A stretch of 64,000 bases of DNA, taken from Erpobdella octoculata. Its lineage: Eukaryota > Annelida > Clitellata > Hirudinida > Erpobdellidae. The stretch is from assembly GCA_963978895.1 (NCBI GenBank), contig OZ022238.1:32762093-32826092 (forward strand), written 5' to 3'. Below the pieces are notes generated by a model. It worked only from the letters and a program-made list of their open reading frames with translations, searched no databases and was not told where the DNA came from. The position numbers and the translations under genes were made by a program. Positions 44,502 to 55,946 of this stretch are shown here, one piece after another (position 1 is the stretch's first letter; the number at the start of each line of letters is the position of its first letter).

Positions 44502-44642
44502 TTCATAGTTAGGTTTTTCTGAAATAACTTGATAGTTGAATTCTTCAAAAAATATCTCAATATATATGAGATTTGCGTTAAATTCATGTTTATCCGATAC
44601 ATCAAACAACACTTTATCTTTTAATTCGGCAATTGTTTGATT
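44502..44642 (-). CDS. DEG/ENaC (ASIC-type) sodium channel, penultimate exon
   Basis: 141 bp, 47 codons, phase 0 at both ends (acceptor AATGTAG, donor GTGAGTG). It reads NQTIAELKDKVLFDVSDKHE then FNANLIYIEIFFEEFNYQ and VISEKPNYE. The I.IFFE.FNY block just before TM2 is the conserved palm/extracellular end of ASIC-type channels, and it joins in frame to the TM2 exon. The 67-bp intron between them is intact. Upstream exons (pore 1, finger, thumb) are not found; a CR1 LINE occupies the sequence beyond 44988. Confidence 0.9.
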
Positions 44643-45891
44643 CTACATTGGTATAAAAATGTTTAAATATTACTAACAGTAATAGATAGAACAAAAAAGA
44701 AATAATGAAATTATAATAAAAAATTTCAGTATAACAAGTAAGATTGGTAAATTTATTTATGTTTTTTATGTTAACAAAATGAAGTCATGTGATCATAAAA
44801 ACAGAAAAAATAAACGTAAACATAATTAGAAATAATAATATATATATATATATATAATTAAATTATATAACCGACTATATCTCAACACTCTTCTTTCTCA
44901 TCTGACCTCATTTAAAATTTATTCCTACGGTTCTTCAAAATCGTTATCGTTTTCATTCTTCTCATAGCGTTATTTTTTGCTGAATATCATTTATTTATTT
45001 ATTTCTCCAACAGAAGGACCCGTAGGCCACTAACACCGTTTGGACAGCATAAAGCGTACGTTCGAACAAAATTCAAAGCAAAAAATAAATAAAAATAACA
45101 CAAACAAATACGCAAGATAAACATATAGGTCATCGGATATTCAAATCATTGAGTGTTAGAAATTTTGAAAGGTCAGTTTCGTTAATCAGAGATCTGAAAT
45201 GGCTGTAGGTAGTTGAGTTGACCACATCGTGAGGCAGGGCATTCCAGGATTTTATTACTCGGTTGGCAAAGAAGAACTTGGCAGCATCGATCTTGTGTAG
45301 GCCAGACCTCAGCTTATAGCAATGGCCTCTTGTGGCCTGGTAACCAGACGATTCAAAGCTGGTGACTAAAGTTGAGTCAATAAGACTATTTAAGTCTGCG
45401 ATGTTCCAAAGATTTGAGACCGAGGATGTTGAGGCGAGTTAAATAAGGGAGACGACTGTGAATCGTCTTAGGACTCTTTCGAGCCTGTCGATCAAATGCC
45501 TGTTGTGTGGATTCCACACCGAAGAACAATATTCAAATAGTGGTCATACGTACACGGAAAATGCTCTCGTCAAGACAAGAGATCTGGATCTTTAGTATTG
45601 AAACATAAATTGATCAGCTGTAATCTAACAGATGCCGCATCTACAATACTGTCGATGTGAAAGATTAATACATTCTTAATTAGTTAATTAGGGTTCGGGT
45701 TAAGGCACCGTTAAGGTTAGATAATGGTTAGAATTAGTGTTAGGGTTAAAATAGGACTATTTTATTGAAAACATCGGCCCCAACCGCTAAAGTGTAAGAT
45801 AATCGAGAAAAAGTTACTAATTTTTTGATCAAAATAGAGTCTCTATAAATTAAAAGAAATATCGAAATTATTTAGAAAATACCGTCAGGCA

Positions 45892-46025
45892 CACTGATCT
45901 CTATAATATAACTAGATATAACGTTATATATATAACGTTATATCTATGTTATAACGTTATATATATAACGTTATATCTATGTTATAACGTTATAATATTA
46001 TGATGTTATATTATAGAGATCAGTG
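45892..46025. mobile_element. 134-bp MITE with perfect 21-bp inverted ends
   Basis: CACTGATCTCTATAATATAAC at the left is repeated inverted at the right. An 8-bp target duplication GTCAGGCA lies at 45884-45891 and 46026-46033. The interior is itself a series of palindromes around TATAACGTTATA. The 8-bp duplication suggests a hAT-mobilised MITE. Confidence 0.85.
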
Positions 46026-46033
46026 GTCAGGCA

Positions 46034-46263
46034 GCGATAAAAGCTCGAGTACGCAGGCTGACAACAAACTAAAAGTGAAGTAGAATATAAAATAAAAGTA
46101 AAACTTAAATTGTATGATTTGTTTAAGATAAATTGGAAAGAAATAATATTTAAAAAAAATTAATAAAAATTAATTTTTTTTCAATATAAAAAGTCTCCGC
46201 GGGCCGCATGAGGGGGCCTCGCGTGCTGCATTTGGCCCGCAGGCCATAGTTTGGAGACCCCTG
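46034..46263 (-). mobile_element. hAT-like element end inside the LINE
   Basis: The minus strand begins CAGGGGTCTCCAAACTATGG at 46263 and continues GCCTGCGGGCCAAATG, a widespread hAT end type. The partner end was not found; the left part (45660-45890) may belong to it. Confidence 0.55.
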
Positions 46264-47735
46264 TGCTAGACCATAGATGGAATATACAAAGCACTTTGTT
46301 TGTGCCAAATTTAACTGCCATATCTCACTCCAGGACACCAATTCGTCAATCGCATCCTGCATCGCCAAATTTCCAGGTTGGAATGTTTTGTAAATTTTGA
46401 GGTCATCCGAGAATAGTTTGACTAAAACTTGTTCGAAAACTGGGTTTTCTGTAATATTGTTAATGTATATCAAAAAAGTATTGGTCCCAGGACGCTACCC
46501 TGTGGAGCACCGCTAGTAACTTCTCTTGGGCCAGAGTGATGACCATTACCGCGAACAAACTGTGTACGGGCACTCAGAAAATCGATAATCCACGCCAACA
46601 AATCACCAGATATTCCACATATTTTCAGTTTCGTAATCAGCATTTTGTGTGAAACAGAATCAAATGCTTTCTGAAAATCAAAATAAATGATGTCAGTAGT
46701 ACATTCACAATTCTCTAGAGACGATGACCAATCATATACGCATTCAAGCAGGTTTGTACAGGGAGATTTGAGCCTTAGAAATCCATGCTGGTGACGGAAG
46801 ATGAGGTTGTGCGTGGACAAAAGAGTCAAAATGTCTTTGGTGATTACCTTTTCCATGATACGACAACAGGTACTTGTAAGTGAGAAATGCCTATAGTTAT
46901 AAAAGCAACTTGTCAGGCCTTTTTTATGAATTGGAGAGATGCAAGCAATCTTCCAACATGTTGGCAACCTGCGCATTTTGAGAGACACATCAAAAACATG
47001 ACAGAGTGGGGTTGCTAAACCGTGGGCGCAACGTTTTAGGATGATCTTTGGTATTCCATCAGGACCAGAGGAGCATGAACTTTTGAGACCTTTTAGGACT
47101 TAAAGGACAACATCAGGAGTAAAAGAGATCTTTTCCAGGAGCTCAGAGGTTCGGTGTTTTAACTTAGGATCTTTACCATCATCTACTGTAAACACACTAG
47201 CAAAGTAATCGTTGAAAATGTTGGCTATCTCTGATGGATTCGACGTAAGATTATTTTTGCTGGTTGCAATGCTGTTTATGGACGAGTGTGAAGATAGTTT
47301 TTTGTTTACGTATCTGTAGAAATTTCCAAGATATTTTTTAGAGATCAAATTTTGTTCTATGTAAGACTGGGTCCTTTTTACAGCTGCCGCACATAACTTT
47401 GTGAATTTTTTGTATCTGTCTTTGTCTATCTGTTCTTGGGTAAATCGGTATTTTTTCCACAAATGTAGTTTAGTCTTATACAGTTGGCGAAGCGCTTTTG
47501 ATGTTCTGCCTGGTATTTTCGGAGAGTTGTGTGCCGCATGGCGGACAGAGACAAAAGTTTCTATAGCAATATTTAGGTAATGATTGAAAACATTCCAGCA
47601 GCTCTCTTCGTCAAAGCAATACTGAACGAAAAAATCCCATTTAATATTGGGTAGAAAAGTGTTTATTTCCTGAAAATCTGCTCTCTTGAAACAGTAGAAA
47701 CTACATTGTTTTTTCTCATAAACGACTTTGTGTAG

Positions 47736-48480
47736 TGAAATATAAAATTACAGCATATTTTAGAAAAATTGGTTATTTTCTTCGATTTTGCACAAAGATT
47801 TAGATATTTTTTATTTTTTTGATTTAAAATTTGATTTTGATCATTGAAAATCTTTCTTAATAAATTTAAATGTAAGTTTTGATTTATTTTAAAATTGTTT
47901 TTACAATTAAATTGTTAATTAATTGTACTCAATTACTTTATACAAAATATTTGGCTATTTTTTTATCTTGTTAATTTAAAATCTGATTTTGATCATTGAA
48001 AATTTTTCTTAATAAATTTAAATGTAATTTTTGATTTATTTTAAAATTGTTATTACAAATAAATTATTAATTAATTGTACTCAATTACGTTATAGTTTTT
48101 ATATAGTATTGTGTAAATTTAGTTAATTTCTGTTGTTTCTCTAAAAGCCTGAAAACTCTATTGTTGTTATTTTAAAAATTGAAATAATAATTAGAATAAA
48201 TCTATGGATGTGACTGATGATGTTTAATGTAATGCTAGTGCATTGTCTCTAATTATTTGTATGTTATGTTACAAATAAAAAACAACTTTTTAGATAGGGT
48301 CGACTCTTTTGCGCATTGACTAAAACTTTAAATACTCGCTGCAAAAACAGAACAAGTGAAAGTTAAAAGAAATAAAGTACCTTCGTTTAAAATAACACTT
48401 TAGTCAACATTTTAATAGGTTTTTGACATAGTCATTTAAATTTTGGCTAATCAATCAAAGAAGTTAATAGAACATAAAGT
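47736..48480. other. AT-rich region with a tandem pair of about 150-bp repeats
   Basis: 47821-47940 (GATTTTGATCATTGAAAATC, TAATTGTACTCAATTAC) is repeated at about 47973-48095. No coding potential. Confidence 0.6.
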
Positions 48481-48482
48481 CC

Positions 48483-48692
48483 TTGACGACAAATACATTT
48501 CAGCTTCATTGGATAACAGCAAGCTGGTTTTTTAAATGTCAAAGGGTCCCAACGTATGGCTCAAGCAAGCGAGCAAACACGGCAAATATAAATGATTTAA
48601 AATCTCCACCCGACTCATGCCTCATCTGTCAATGCTCTTACTGGAAGCGAGAGTGTCACTCATTCTAATAAAAAAATTACTCAAATCCCTAG
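48483..48692 (+). pseudogene. gypsy-type gag C-terminus relic
   Basis: LKSPPDSCLICQCSYWKREC resembles the single atypical zinc knuckle of K02A2.6-like gag proteins. After the hAT insertion (48693-50367) a protease-like stretch follows at 50385 onward. Low-confidence assignment because the match is short. Confidence 0.4.
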
Positions 48693-49023
48693 CAGTGATA
48701 TTCAAATTAACTGTAACACTAACTGAAATCGGAAAATAATAGAAAAATAATGGTCAGTTAAGTGTAATAGTAATAGTAACTGAAATACGGCGAATAACTC
48801 TAACTGTAATAGTAACTGAATAATAAATTCAGTTAAATAATACAAAAATAATTAATAACTGAAAAATATTTTTAATGTAATTTTTTTCTAAATAAATTAA
48901 TTATTAGAATTATTTTTTATATAAAGATAAAATTCGAGTTCTTTGGTGTTACCTAACAAATAGTATATATGGTGCTGTTTAGTTATTCGCGGACTTTTGT
49001 TATTATTGATAGTTGAAAGTGCT

Positions 49024-50140
49024 GTTGCAATCGTCTTCTGATGAATTGTGCCAACTTTCTTTAAAAAGATTTAAGAGGCGTGCCTAAGAAATTGAAGCTT
49101 CCAGTTCTCCAAGCAAGCAATCTAGGCACGGGATTTCTGTTGAGAAAGAACATAATGCTTATCTTGGGGCTTCAAAAAGATTAGCTGCTAATCAAACTGG
49201 ATTAAGTTTCTGGACAGCCTCAGAGACAGTGTATCCTCTAATAGCGGCTTCGCTAAAGACCCAGGGCAGTAACCAGGAATTTGGAAGTGGGGGGGGGGGC
49301 CAAGAATTTTTTGGGGGGCACTGTATACATTTTGTTTACATAAGTTGCGCGTGCCAGTGATTTGACCCTCAAAATGAGCTTTACGCAAAAAAACAGGTTC
49401 AGCGATTGAAATTTGAATCTTATTCTACCTTATTTTACCAAATTAATTTGAATTTGAAATAAAACAAATGCTGAAGATAAAATGTCGATCTTGAACGTTG
49501 AGAAAAAAAGTGACGAGGACGCAAACAAACAACAATGAAATTTATGTTAATGTGTAGTAGATTGTTCTTGAAAAGCGGTCACTGTGGTAAGTCTCTTCTA
49601 TTAGCATCTCTCTTTTCCTCTTTCTGTGAGCGGTGATATTCTCTAGCCATTAACTTATTTAGCATATCTCATTCCTTCTCAACGTGAGCTGCCTATTCTG
49701 CTAGGCTCCTAAGCTCTTTAACAGTACTCTCTCCATCTATATGTTAGTAGCCTAGCCTCTTTACAGTCTCTCTTTCATTTTCTACTGGACAGCTTATTTT
49801 GCTGGTTCTTTAACTTTTCAGCATCTTTCTTTTTCTTGCCCTCTCAGTAGCTCTTTCTCTTGTATTATTATTAGAGAAATTGTGCGGTTTAATATTAACT
49901 GGACAGCAATACAAAAAACTGGGGGGGGGCCTGAATGAGCTGGGAGCCCGACCAAAACTGGGGAGGCCTGAACAAAACTGGGGGGGCCTGGGCCCCCCCG
50001 GCCCCATAGCTGGTTACGGCCCTGGAAAGACCTTATCTCTGCACCTGCTTCAGAAGCATATGTGGAGCGCATCTTCTCGGTTTGCAGTGATATGACTGCA
50101 GGAAAAAGAAACAGGCTCTCCAAGAATCTAGAAACTCGTG
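49024..50140 (+). pseudogene. hAT transposase C-terminal relic
   Basis: SSDELCQLSLKRFKR-like start, then SGLSFWTASETVYPL-like codons near 49200, and after the nested insertion APASEAYVERIFSVCSDMTA (about 50041) and GKRNRLSKNLETRVF, the hATC dimerisation end. Stops and the insertion inactivate it. Confidence 0.7.
49262..50024. mobile_element. Non-autonomous G-rich hAT-like element nested in the hAT copy
   Basis: 763 bp. Ends CAGGGCAGTAACCAG and CTGGTTACGGCCCTG. The 8-bp duplication is TAAAGACC (49254-49261) and GAAAGACC (50025-50032), one base apart; the empty site is visible in the related copy near 11510. Runs of 9-11 G lie near both ends. The interior encodes nothing that I recognise. Confidence 0.85.
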
Positions 50141-50384
50141 TTTTTTGAAAATGAACTCGAAGTTTTACCATTTTGTAAATAAATAAATAAATAAAATTTT
50201 TTTTTGCTGTGTATAGAATATACAGTTAACTGTAACTTTAACTTAAAAATAAATAAGTGTAATAGTAACTGAAAAATGTTTGTGGAAAAATAACTTTAAC
50301 TGAAACTGAAAAATGTTGTAACTTTAACTGTAACTGTAACTGAAAAGTTGTAACTGAAATATCACTGATCCCTAGTTAATCAAA

Positions 50385-50575
50385 AAGTGACAATTTTCTG
50401 GCAGACAAATATTTTCTAGGCTGGTCAAAGATGATAATGGTGTCAAACGGCTATTTGAGGTAAAAATAAACAACAAGCTGGTTCAAGTACGATTGGACAC
50501 TTTTTTTTTATCAACAGTGAGCTTCTGAGCTGCGAACCCCTTAGCACAGTAACCCGTTTAGGACCAAAATTTTAT
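50385..50575 (+). pseudogene. Retroelement aspartic protease relic (gypsy-type)
   Basis: FEVKINNKLVQVRLDT, followed after a frame change by INSELLSCEPLSTVTRLGPK, resembles the substrate-cleft region of gypsy proteases (V..LDTGA). The catalytic Gly-Ala is lost. Lies directly after the hAT target duplication and probably continues the gag relic at 48483. Confidence 0.4.
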
Positions 50576-50579
50576 TAAT

Positions 50580-51890
50580 TAGATTTCTATTATATTTTTT
50601 GTTATTTCTAAGTTACTTGCTTATTTTTTAACAGATTTATTTTTAATTATTTTTTATTTGAAAGACTAATAAAAATGTTCTTTTAAAGCCCTTTTCATCC
50701 ATTTGAAATGACGAGAATTGTAATCGAAGAAATTGTTAGTTAATAAATAAATAACTAATACAAAAATCAGGATTAACTATGGCAATTTCCAGCTATATAA
50801 AGCCATTTTCAAAACCCTATGTTAAGAGCCCGAATTGCTGATAAACTGAAACCTTTGGAACGCAATCAGTAAACAAGTAAATTAAAAACGAATTTTCAAA
50901 ACCCAATGCTTTTATATGTAATTAAAACACAAATTTTGCAATCAATTTTTTGCAAACACATATACATAAATTCCTAGATAAAAAAATATAATAAACACAC
51001 ACACGTACACATATACATAAATATATATAAATTAATTAAAATTAACTAAATTAATTGACTTATTGTAAAACTAATAATTGAATATTGCATTGTCTTCTAT
51101 TTTGAGCATGTATGCAAAATTTGAAAAAAAATCTATCATCAGGAAGTGACTCAAAAATTGATTGCAAGATTTGAAACAGACAGAGAAACAGACAGACAGA
51201 GAAACAGACAGACAGAGAAACAGACAGACAGAGAAACAGAGACGACGAGTTAATAAAAGCATTGGTAAAAATGTTTGAATTGTAGTAATATTTATTTGCG
51301 TTTCTTTCAGCCATAAAATTTTTAAAATGGTTGACAACTGAAATTCATAAATTATTATTTTGAAAAACTTCAAGTTTACCATCATAGTATTAGAAGGCCA
51401 TTGACCAACCGAAACGGAAGTTGCAAATAAGGTTTCCCTGAAATTTAAAATTTAATAATTTATTTAAGTTGTTTGTGAAAAAAAATAATAAAAATCATAA
51501 ACAATTTTTTTTGAAACAACGCTCATATAATAATGGACTAAAAGATTAAAAATAATAATAAAGTGTCCATATTAACAATTTTTGAACTAAACGTTTCGCT
51601 TGGAAAATTAAAGCGTTGGGCAATAGTAGGTCATAGATCATAGATATTATATAGATATCTTAAAAAACTAAAATGTTTTGTTCAAAGAATGTAAATACGT
51701 ACACTTTAATAATATTTTTAACTTTTTAGTACAGTAGTACACGAGCGTTGTTTGAAAATTTTTTTATACTTTATTTTATTTTTTATTTTTTAGTGTTTCT
51801 TTTTTTATAAATCTAAACATTATTAATATGTTTTAATATTTTTCATTTTTTACTGTTTACTTTTTATTAAATCTAAAACCGGATTAACGT
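50580..51890. other. AT-rich intergenic stretch
   Basis: No gene or known repeat recognised except the GACA tract at 51177-51240. Confidence 0.4.
51177..51240. repeat. (CAGA/GAAACAGA)n microsatellite
   Basis: CAGACAGACAGAGAAA repeated four times. Confidence 0.9.
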
Positions 51891-51897
51891 ATTTAAT

Positions 51898-51965
51898 GTC
51901 ACCCATCGAAATACTAACCGGGCTCGACGCTGCCTAACTTCGTTGATCGGACGAGTCGCGGTGTT
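51898..51965 (-). pseudogene. 5S rRNA-like fragment
   Basis: The minus strand reads CTCGTCCGATCAACGAAGTT, AGGCAGCGTCGAGCCCGG and TTAGTATTTCGATGGGTGAC. These match the central part of animal 5S rRNA (loop B through loop E/helix IV), including most of the internal promoter, with scattered changes. Both the 5' and the 3' thirds are missing, so it is a pseudogene or the head of a 5S-derived SINE (SINE3 type). Confidence 0.8.
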
Positions 51966-52165
51966 TTCAAACGAACAAACATTAAACAAACAAACAACAT
52001 TGCAAGTTAATATAAGCGTTGTAATAAAAATAAACAAGTTAAGATAAAAAAAACTAACCCATAAAAACAAAGTTTTTATTATAAATCCTTTATATACGAT
52101 CCTAGATTTTTATTTTTAAGCCCAGAGCCAAATTCAAAAATTAAATTCAAATTAAAAAATATGGA

Positions 52166-52265
52166 CCCTTTTGACGGGGCCGTTTTGACGGGGGCCGTTT
52201 TGACGGGGGCAGTTATGACGGGGGCCGTTTTGACGGGGGCCGTTTTGACGGGGACCGTTTTGACT
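52166..52265. repeat. 15-bp GACGGGGGCCGTTTT minisatellite
   Basis: About six and a half units with small variants (GCAGTTAT, GGACC), adjoining TTTCAGCTCGATCGGACAACGG, a type of sequence common at 3' ends of short interspersed elements. Confidence 0.85.
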
Positions 52266-52574
52266 GAAATTTTGATAGATCCAATTGTCTCGCAGCCCAA
52301 GACGATGTGCCAAATTTCAGCTCGATCGGACAACGGGAAGTGAGTTAATTTTGAGACTCAAAGTTTGTGACCGACAGGAAGACAGACAGACAATCGAAAA
52401 TAATATAGAGGATTTAAAAAATAAAAAAATGCTTTTATTTGCCTCTTTATCTGAGTCAACGAACTAAAATTTTTGAATCTAAAACAACCGTTACGCTCAA
52501 TCTTGTACATTGTTTATTTCTATCATATGAAATTAAACATCATATAAAAAGACTATTAACGAATTTATATATAA

Positions 52575-53235
52575 ATATTAGAGTTGCTCTATGATTAAAA
52601 AAATTAATCGTAGTTAATCAAACGATTAAAAATTTTAATCAAAAGTTAATCGTGATTTTAACGCAATATTTTCAGATAATATTTCTATTTCACAAACTCA
52701 GTACTTTACATAGCATTTATTTCAAGTTCTTAACTTTATTTATATTTTATATTTGCAAATCTAATTTAAGCCTAATTGTGTCATTGCCACCATTCAAGTG
52801 GACATTAATTTTGGTCAATTTCAGGCTCTGTTGTTGAAGAAGAGAATTTGAACTGGCTTTTCTGACAAGTATTTCATTTTCCAAATTGGATGCGTCATAG
52901 GTTTGTAGCCGCTTGGTTGGAGGTTTCACGATTTCAATGTCTTCCTCACCATCTACTAGACTAGTTTATTTAGATTTTGATTGCATTTATGTATGAAGCG
53001 CAAGAACGATCGAAATTAATGTATACGAAAATGCATTATGTAAATAAAAAGGCAAAAACACGCAGAGCTTGTTGTTTGAAAAAATCATTTACATTGTAAG
53101 TATTGTATCTATAAAAGAAATAATTTAAACTTTTCAACGGGTTAAAATTTGTCATCTGCGTTAAAAATTTTAATCGAGGTAATTCTTTAACAGGTTAATC
53201 GAAAAGTTAACGTAGATTAAAAAATAGCTCTAATA
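52575..53235. mobile_element. Possible DNA transposon with ATTAATCG-type inverted ends
   Basis: The left end TTAGAGTTGCTCTATGATTA with repeated GTTAATC motifs mirrors the right end GATTAAAAAATAGCTCTAA. Interior minus-strand frame 52747-52929 is unassigned. No certain target duplication. Confidence 0.4.
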
Positions 53236-53239
53236 ATAT

Positions 53240-53932
53240 TTCATTTCATTTGATTTCAGTTTGACGATTTTTAGTGTGGCGTGAATCTGCAGACTTCTAG
53301 GCCACAAACAGGCGCGTCTTGAGAGCCTTTTTGAACTGTTCGGTTGTAGATGCGGTTATGACCATCGATTTAAGACGATTCCAGATCGTTGGGCCAGCAA
53401 CAGCAAAAACGTCTGTCCCCAGCAGTCTTTAGACGAGCTGCAGAAATGAGGAGTGAAGACGAGGATGACGACTTGAGTCTTCTTCGAAGCAGAACGTCGC
53501 ACACGCGTGTGACGTCCGAGCCCAAATATGGAGGAGCCGACTCGTGGAGGCACTTAAATACTAGAAAAGCGAGCTTGAAATCTATCCTGCAGTCTACCTT
53601 CAGCCAATGCAGCTCATGGAGGATGGGGGGAGATACGGTCATGTTTTCTGGCTCACATCACCAGTCTAGCAGCTGCATTGACAACCGACTGTTGACCGCG
53701 AGTCTGGAACTTTAGAAATGCAATAATCGAGTTTTGAGAGAACTAAAGATGTTGCAAGTGTGATGAGAGGTTTTAGAGGAAGAGTTGATGCGACTGTTTA
53801 AGACTGTTTTGATTTGTTGCAAAGTGGAAAAACACGCTCGGGAGACATGACTGACATGTGCGCCCATGGACATGTCAGAATCGAAAATTGCGCCGAGGTT
53901 ACGGACCGTCTCAGACAGCTGAACCGAGTTTG
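53240..53932 (-). pseudogene. L2-like LINE ORF2 C-terminal region
   Basis: The minus strand encodes NLGAIFDSDMSMGAHVSHVS, then decayed codons, PILHELHWLKVDCRIDFKLA, FLVFKCLHESAPPYLG, and FKKALKTRLFVA with stop. These are the connection and C-terminal blocks of L2/CR1-type ORF2. At least two frame changes occur (near 53410 and 53660). LINE B was inserted at its upstream end. Confidence 0.75.
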
Positions 53933-53941
53933 AAATTTAAC

Positions 53942-55816
53942 TGTTTTCTATTACATAAATAATTTTCAAACCATCTTAAACATGCACCACCAGCACCATA
54001 GCAGCTGAGTTTAGTAAGTAAGATGACATGATCAACAGTGTCAAATGCCTTTGACAAATCAAAAAAGAGACCAATAGAATACATGCCACAATCCAAATCT
54101 TTAAGTATTCTATTATGAAAGTTAGTAATTGCCATATATGTAGAGTAACCTTTGCGAAAACCATATTGACAATCGTTTAGAATACGATGAGAATTAAAAT
54201 AATCATATAAACGTTGGAATACAATCTTTTCAAACAGTTTTGAGAAATATGATAGTATTGAAATTGGCCTGTAGTTATTGAATAGAGATTTATCACCACC
54301 CTTAAATATAGGAACAACCTTAGGAATTTTAAGACTATCAGGAAAATAACCAGTTGACAATGAACAGTTAATCACGTCAGATAATATAATAGAAATGGAA
54401 CCAATAGATAAAAATCCTAGGTAAGGAGAGATGTTATCAATTCCAAAACCACCAGAACATTTGATTGACTTTGAAACCGTGATCAATTCAAGAGATGTCA
54501 CCTCTTTAAATGACATCAGAGACGCTAAAGGAAGAATTATATTTTAAAATGAAGCTTCTTTCTCAGGTATGGAAGAAGAAAGTCGGGCTCCTATGTTTAC
54601 AAAATATTCATTGAAGCCATCAGCAATCATCGAAGGATCATCAGTCATAATGCCATCAACAGCAAATGAAGAGGAAGCAGAAAAATGACGATCTTTGTTA
54701 ATTATGGAATTGATCGTAGACCAAATTTTTTTAGAGTCACCAAGGCAAGAAGAAAATTTAGTCGAATAGAAATTCCTAATTGCATCATTCTTTTTTCGCT
54801 TAAAGTCGTTTCTAAAATGGACAAATTCCCTTCTGACTTCTTCTGAAGGTTTCCTCAGGAGTTTCCTATGAAGCATGGATTTTTTTCAACCATCTTTAAT
54901 AAGGTCGCTGACATCCAATCTTTTTTGAATCTTCTTTTCAAGTTGATGATTTCAAAATATGGGAAAGCTGAATCAAAAACTCTATTGTAACTGTCAGGAA
55001 CATTGAATACGCTAGATTCACATTATTCTCCATACATGCGCTGCGTACATTGGTCCATTCAACACTCTCTAGGCCATTCAGAAACTTATTAATGGTAACT
55101 TCATTAATCATTTTTTTCACACTTTTTGATCGAGGAATCTTAATTTCTTTTAGTTTAGGAAGAGAAAAAATTATAGGAAGGTGGTCCGAGAAATCATAAC
55201 TAACAACAGCAGAGAAACTATCCATCAAGGAATGATTCGTAAAAATGTTGTCAATTAAAGTTGAAGAGCTGGCAGTTACTCTAGTAGATGAGAAGATTGT
55301 AGGGTAGAGATAATAAGAATACATAGTATTGTAAAACAGACGACTTTGAGAACCACTGGTAGAATTCAAATAATCGATGTTGAAATCACCAAAAACAAAT
55401 AAGTAATTATTATGAGCAGTAATTTCCGACATGAGATCAGCAAATTCACTAATAAATGATTTAATATCACCAGATGGTGGACGATATACAACACATAAAA
55501 GATAAGTTTTGTTGAAGGATTTAATTTTAACTAACATGAATTCAAATGCTGACACAACCGCAAGATACCCCACAGTTGTGTACTCAAAAATATTGGAAAT
55601 AAAAATACCAACACCACCACCTCTTCCAGTTTTTCTTGCAGTTTGTAAGAAAGTATAGCCATATAAATTTAAAAGGTTATCTTCATTATCTTTCAACCAA
55701 GTTTCGGTGTCTCCAATTACATGGGGCTGGAGATAATTCATAAAAAATTTTAAATCACTCATTTTGCCAGTTATACTTCTACAGTTCAAATGCACAATAG
55801 AAAATGATGAGTCCAA
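53942..55816 (-). pseudogene. LINE B ORF2, 5' half: endonuclease and RT start
   Basis: The AP-type endonuclease (54938-55816, 292 codons) has FSIVHLNCRSITGKMSDL, a TETWL box, VYRPPSGDIKSF, VFGDFNIDYLNS and SDHLPIIFSL at its end, covering the expected Asn, Glu, Asp and His residues. A frameshift separates it from the linker (54544-54876), and a TAA (54544) from the RT N-terminal part (53942-54516: FKGGDKSLFNNYRPISIL, GFRKGYSTYMAI, LFFDLSKAFDTVDH). The endonuclease reading frame is intact. Confidence 0.85.
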
Positions 55817-55946
55817 AAATAATTGTTGCGCTTCCTGAAGTGTCAGGAGAGGAGTGACCTCCGAGGATTACCGATGTTGTTTATGTCCGGATCTATATCA
55901 CTGAATTCATTAAAAGATTTCACATTATGGGCTTCATTATGAGCAT

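Larger units (their letters stand above)
44988..47735 (-). mobile_element. CR1-like LINE, 5'-truncated, interrupted
   Basis: Minus-strand ORF2 from about 47735 to the 3' tail (AAATA)n at about 44988. Interrupted by a hAT-like end (to 46263) and a 134-bp MITE (45892-46025). Confidence 0.8.
45130..47735 (-). pseudogene. CR1-like ORF2 (reverse transcriptase and C-terminus), broken
   Basis: In order on the minus strand: ADFQEINTFLPNIKWD (about 47690), the linker frame 47100-47462, SSGPDGIPKIILKRCA (about 47060), the RT block 46470-46988 with DIIYFDFQKAFDSVSH and GAPQGSVLGPILF, and FSDDLKIY (about 46415), the catalytic box with Ser instead of the usual Ala. After an interruption come RAFSVYVRPLFEYCSSVWNP (about 45530), NRHLIDRLERV and SWNALPHDVVNS. 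Stops and frame changes are present (for example between 46470 and 46473, and near 45440). The endonuclease is missing through 5' truncation. Confidence 0.8.
48693..50367 (+). mobile_element. hAT element, internally deleted (family of 11176-14222)
   Basis: Ends CAGTGATATTCAAATTAACTG and AACTGAAATATCACTG; 8-bp target duplication ATCCCTAG (48685-48692 and 50368-50375). Only the C-terminal part of the transposase is left. Another transposon is nested at 49262-50024. Confidence 0.92.

Noticed and set aside
45695..45755. Interstitial telomeric repeat (TTAGGG-like words)
   Set aside because: Only imperfect, irregular GGTTAG words, not a tandem TTAGGG array.
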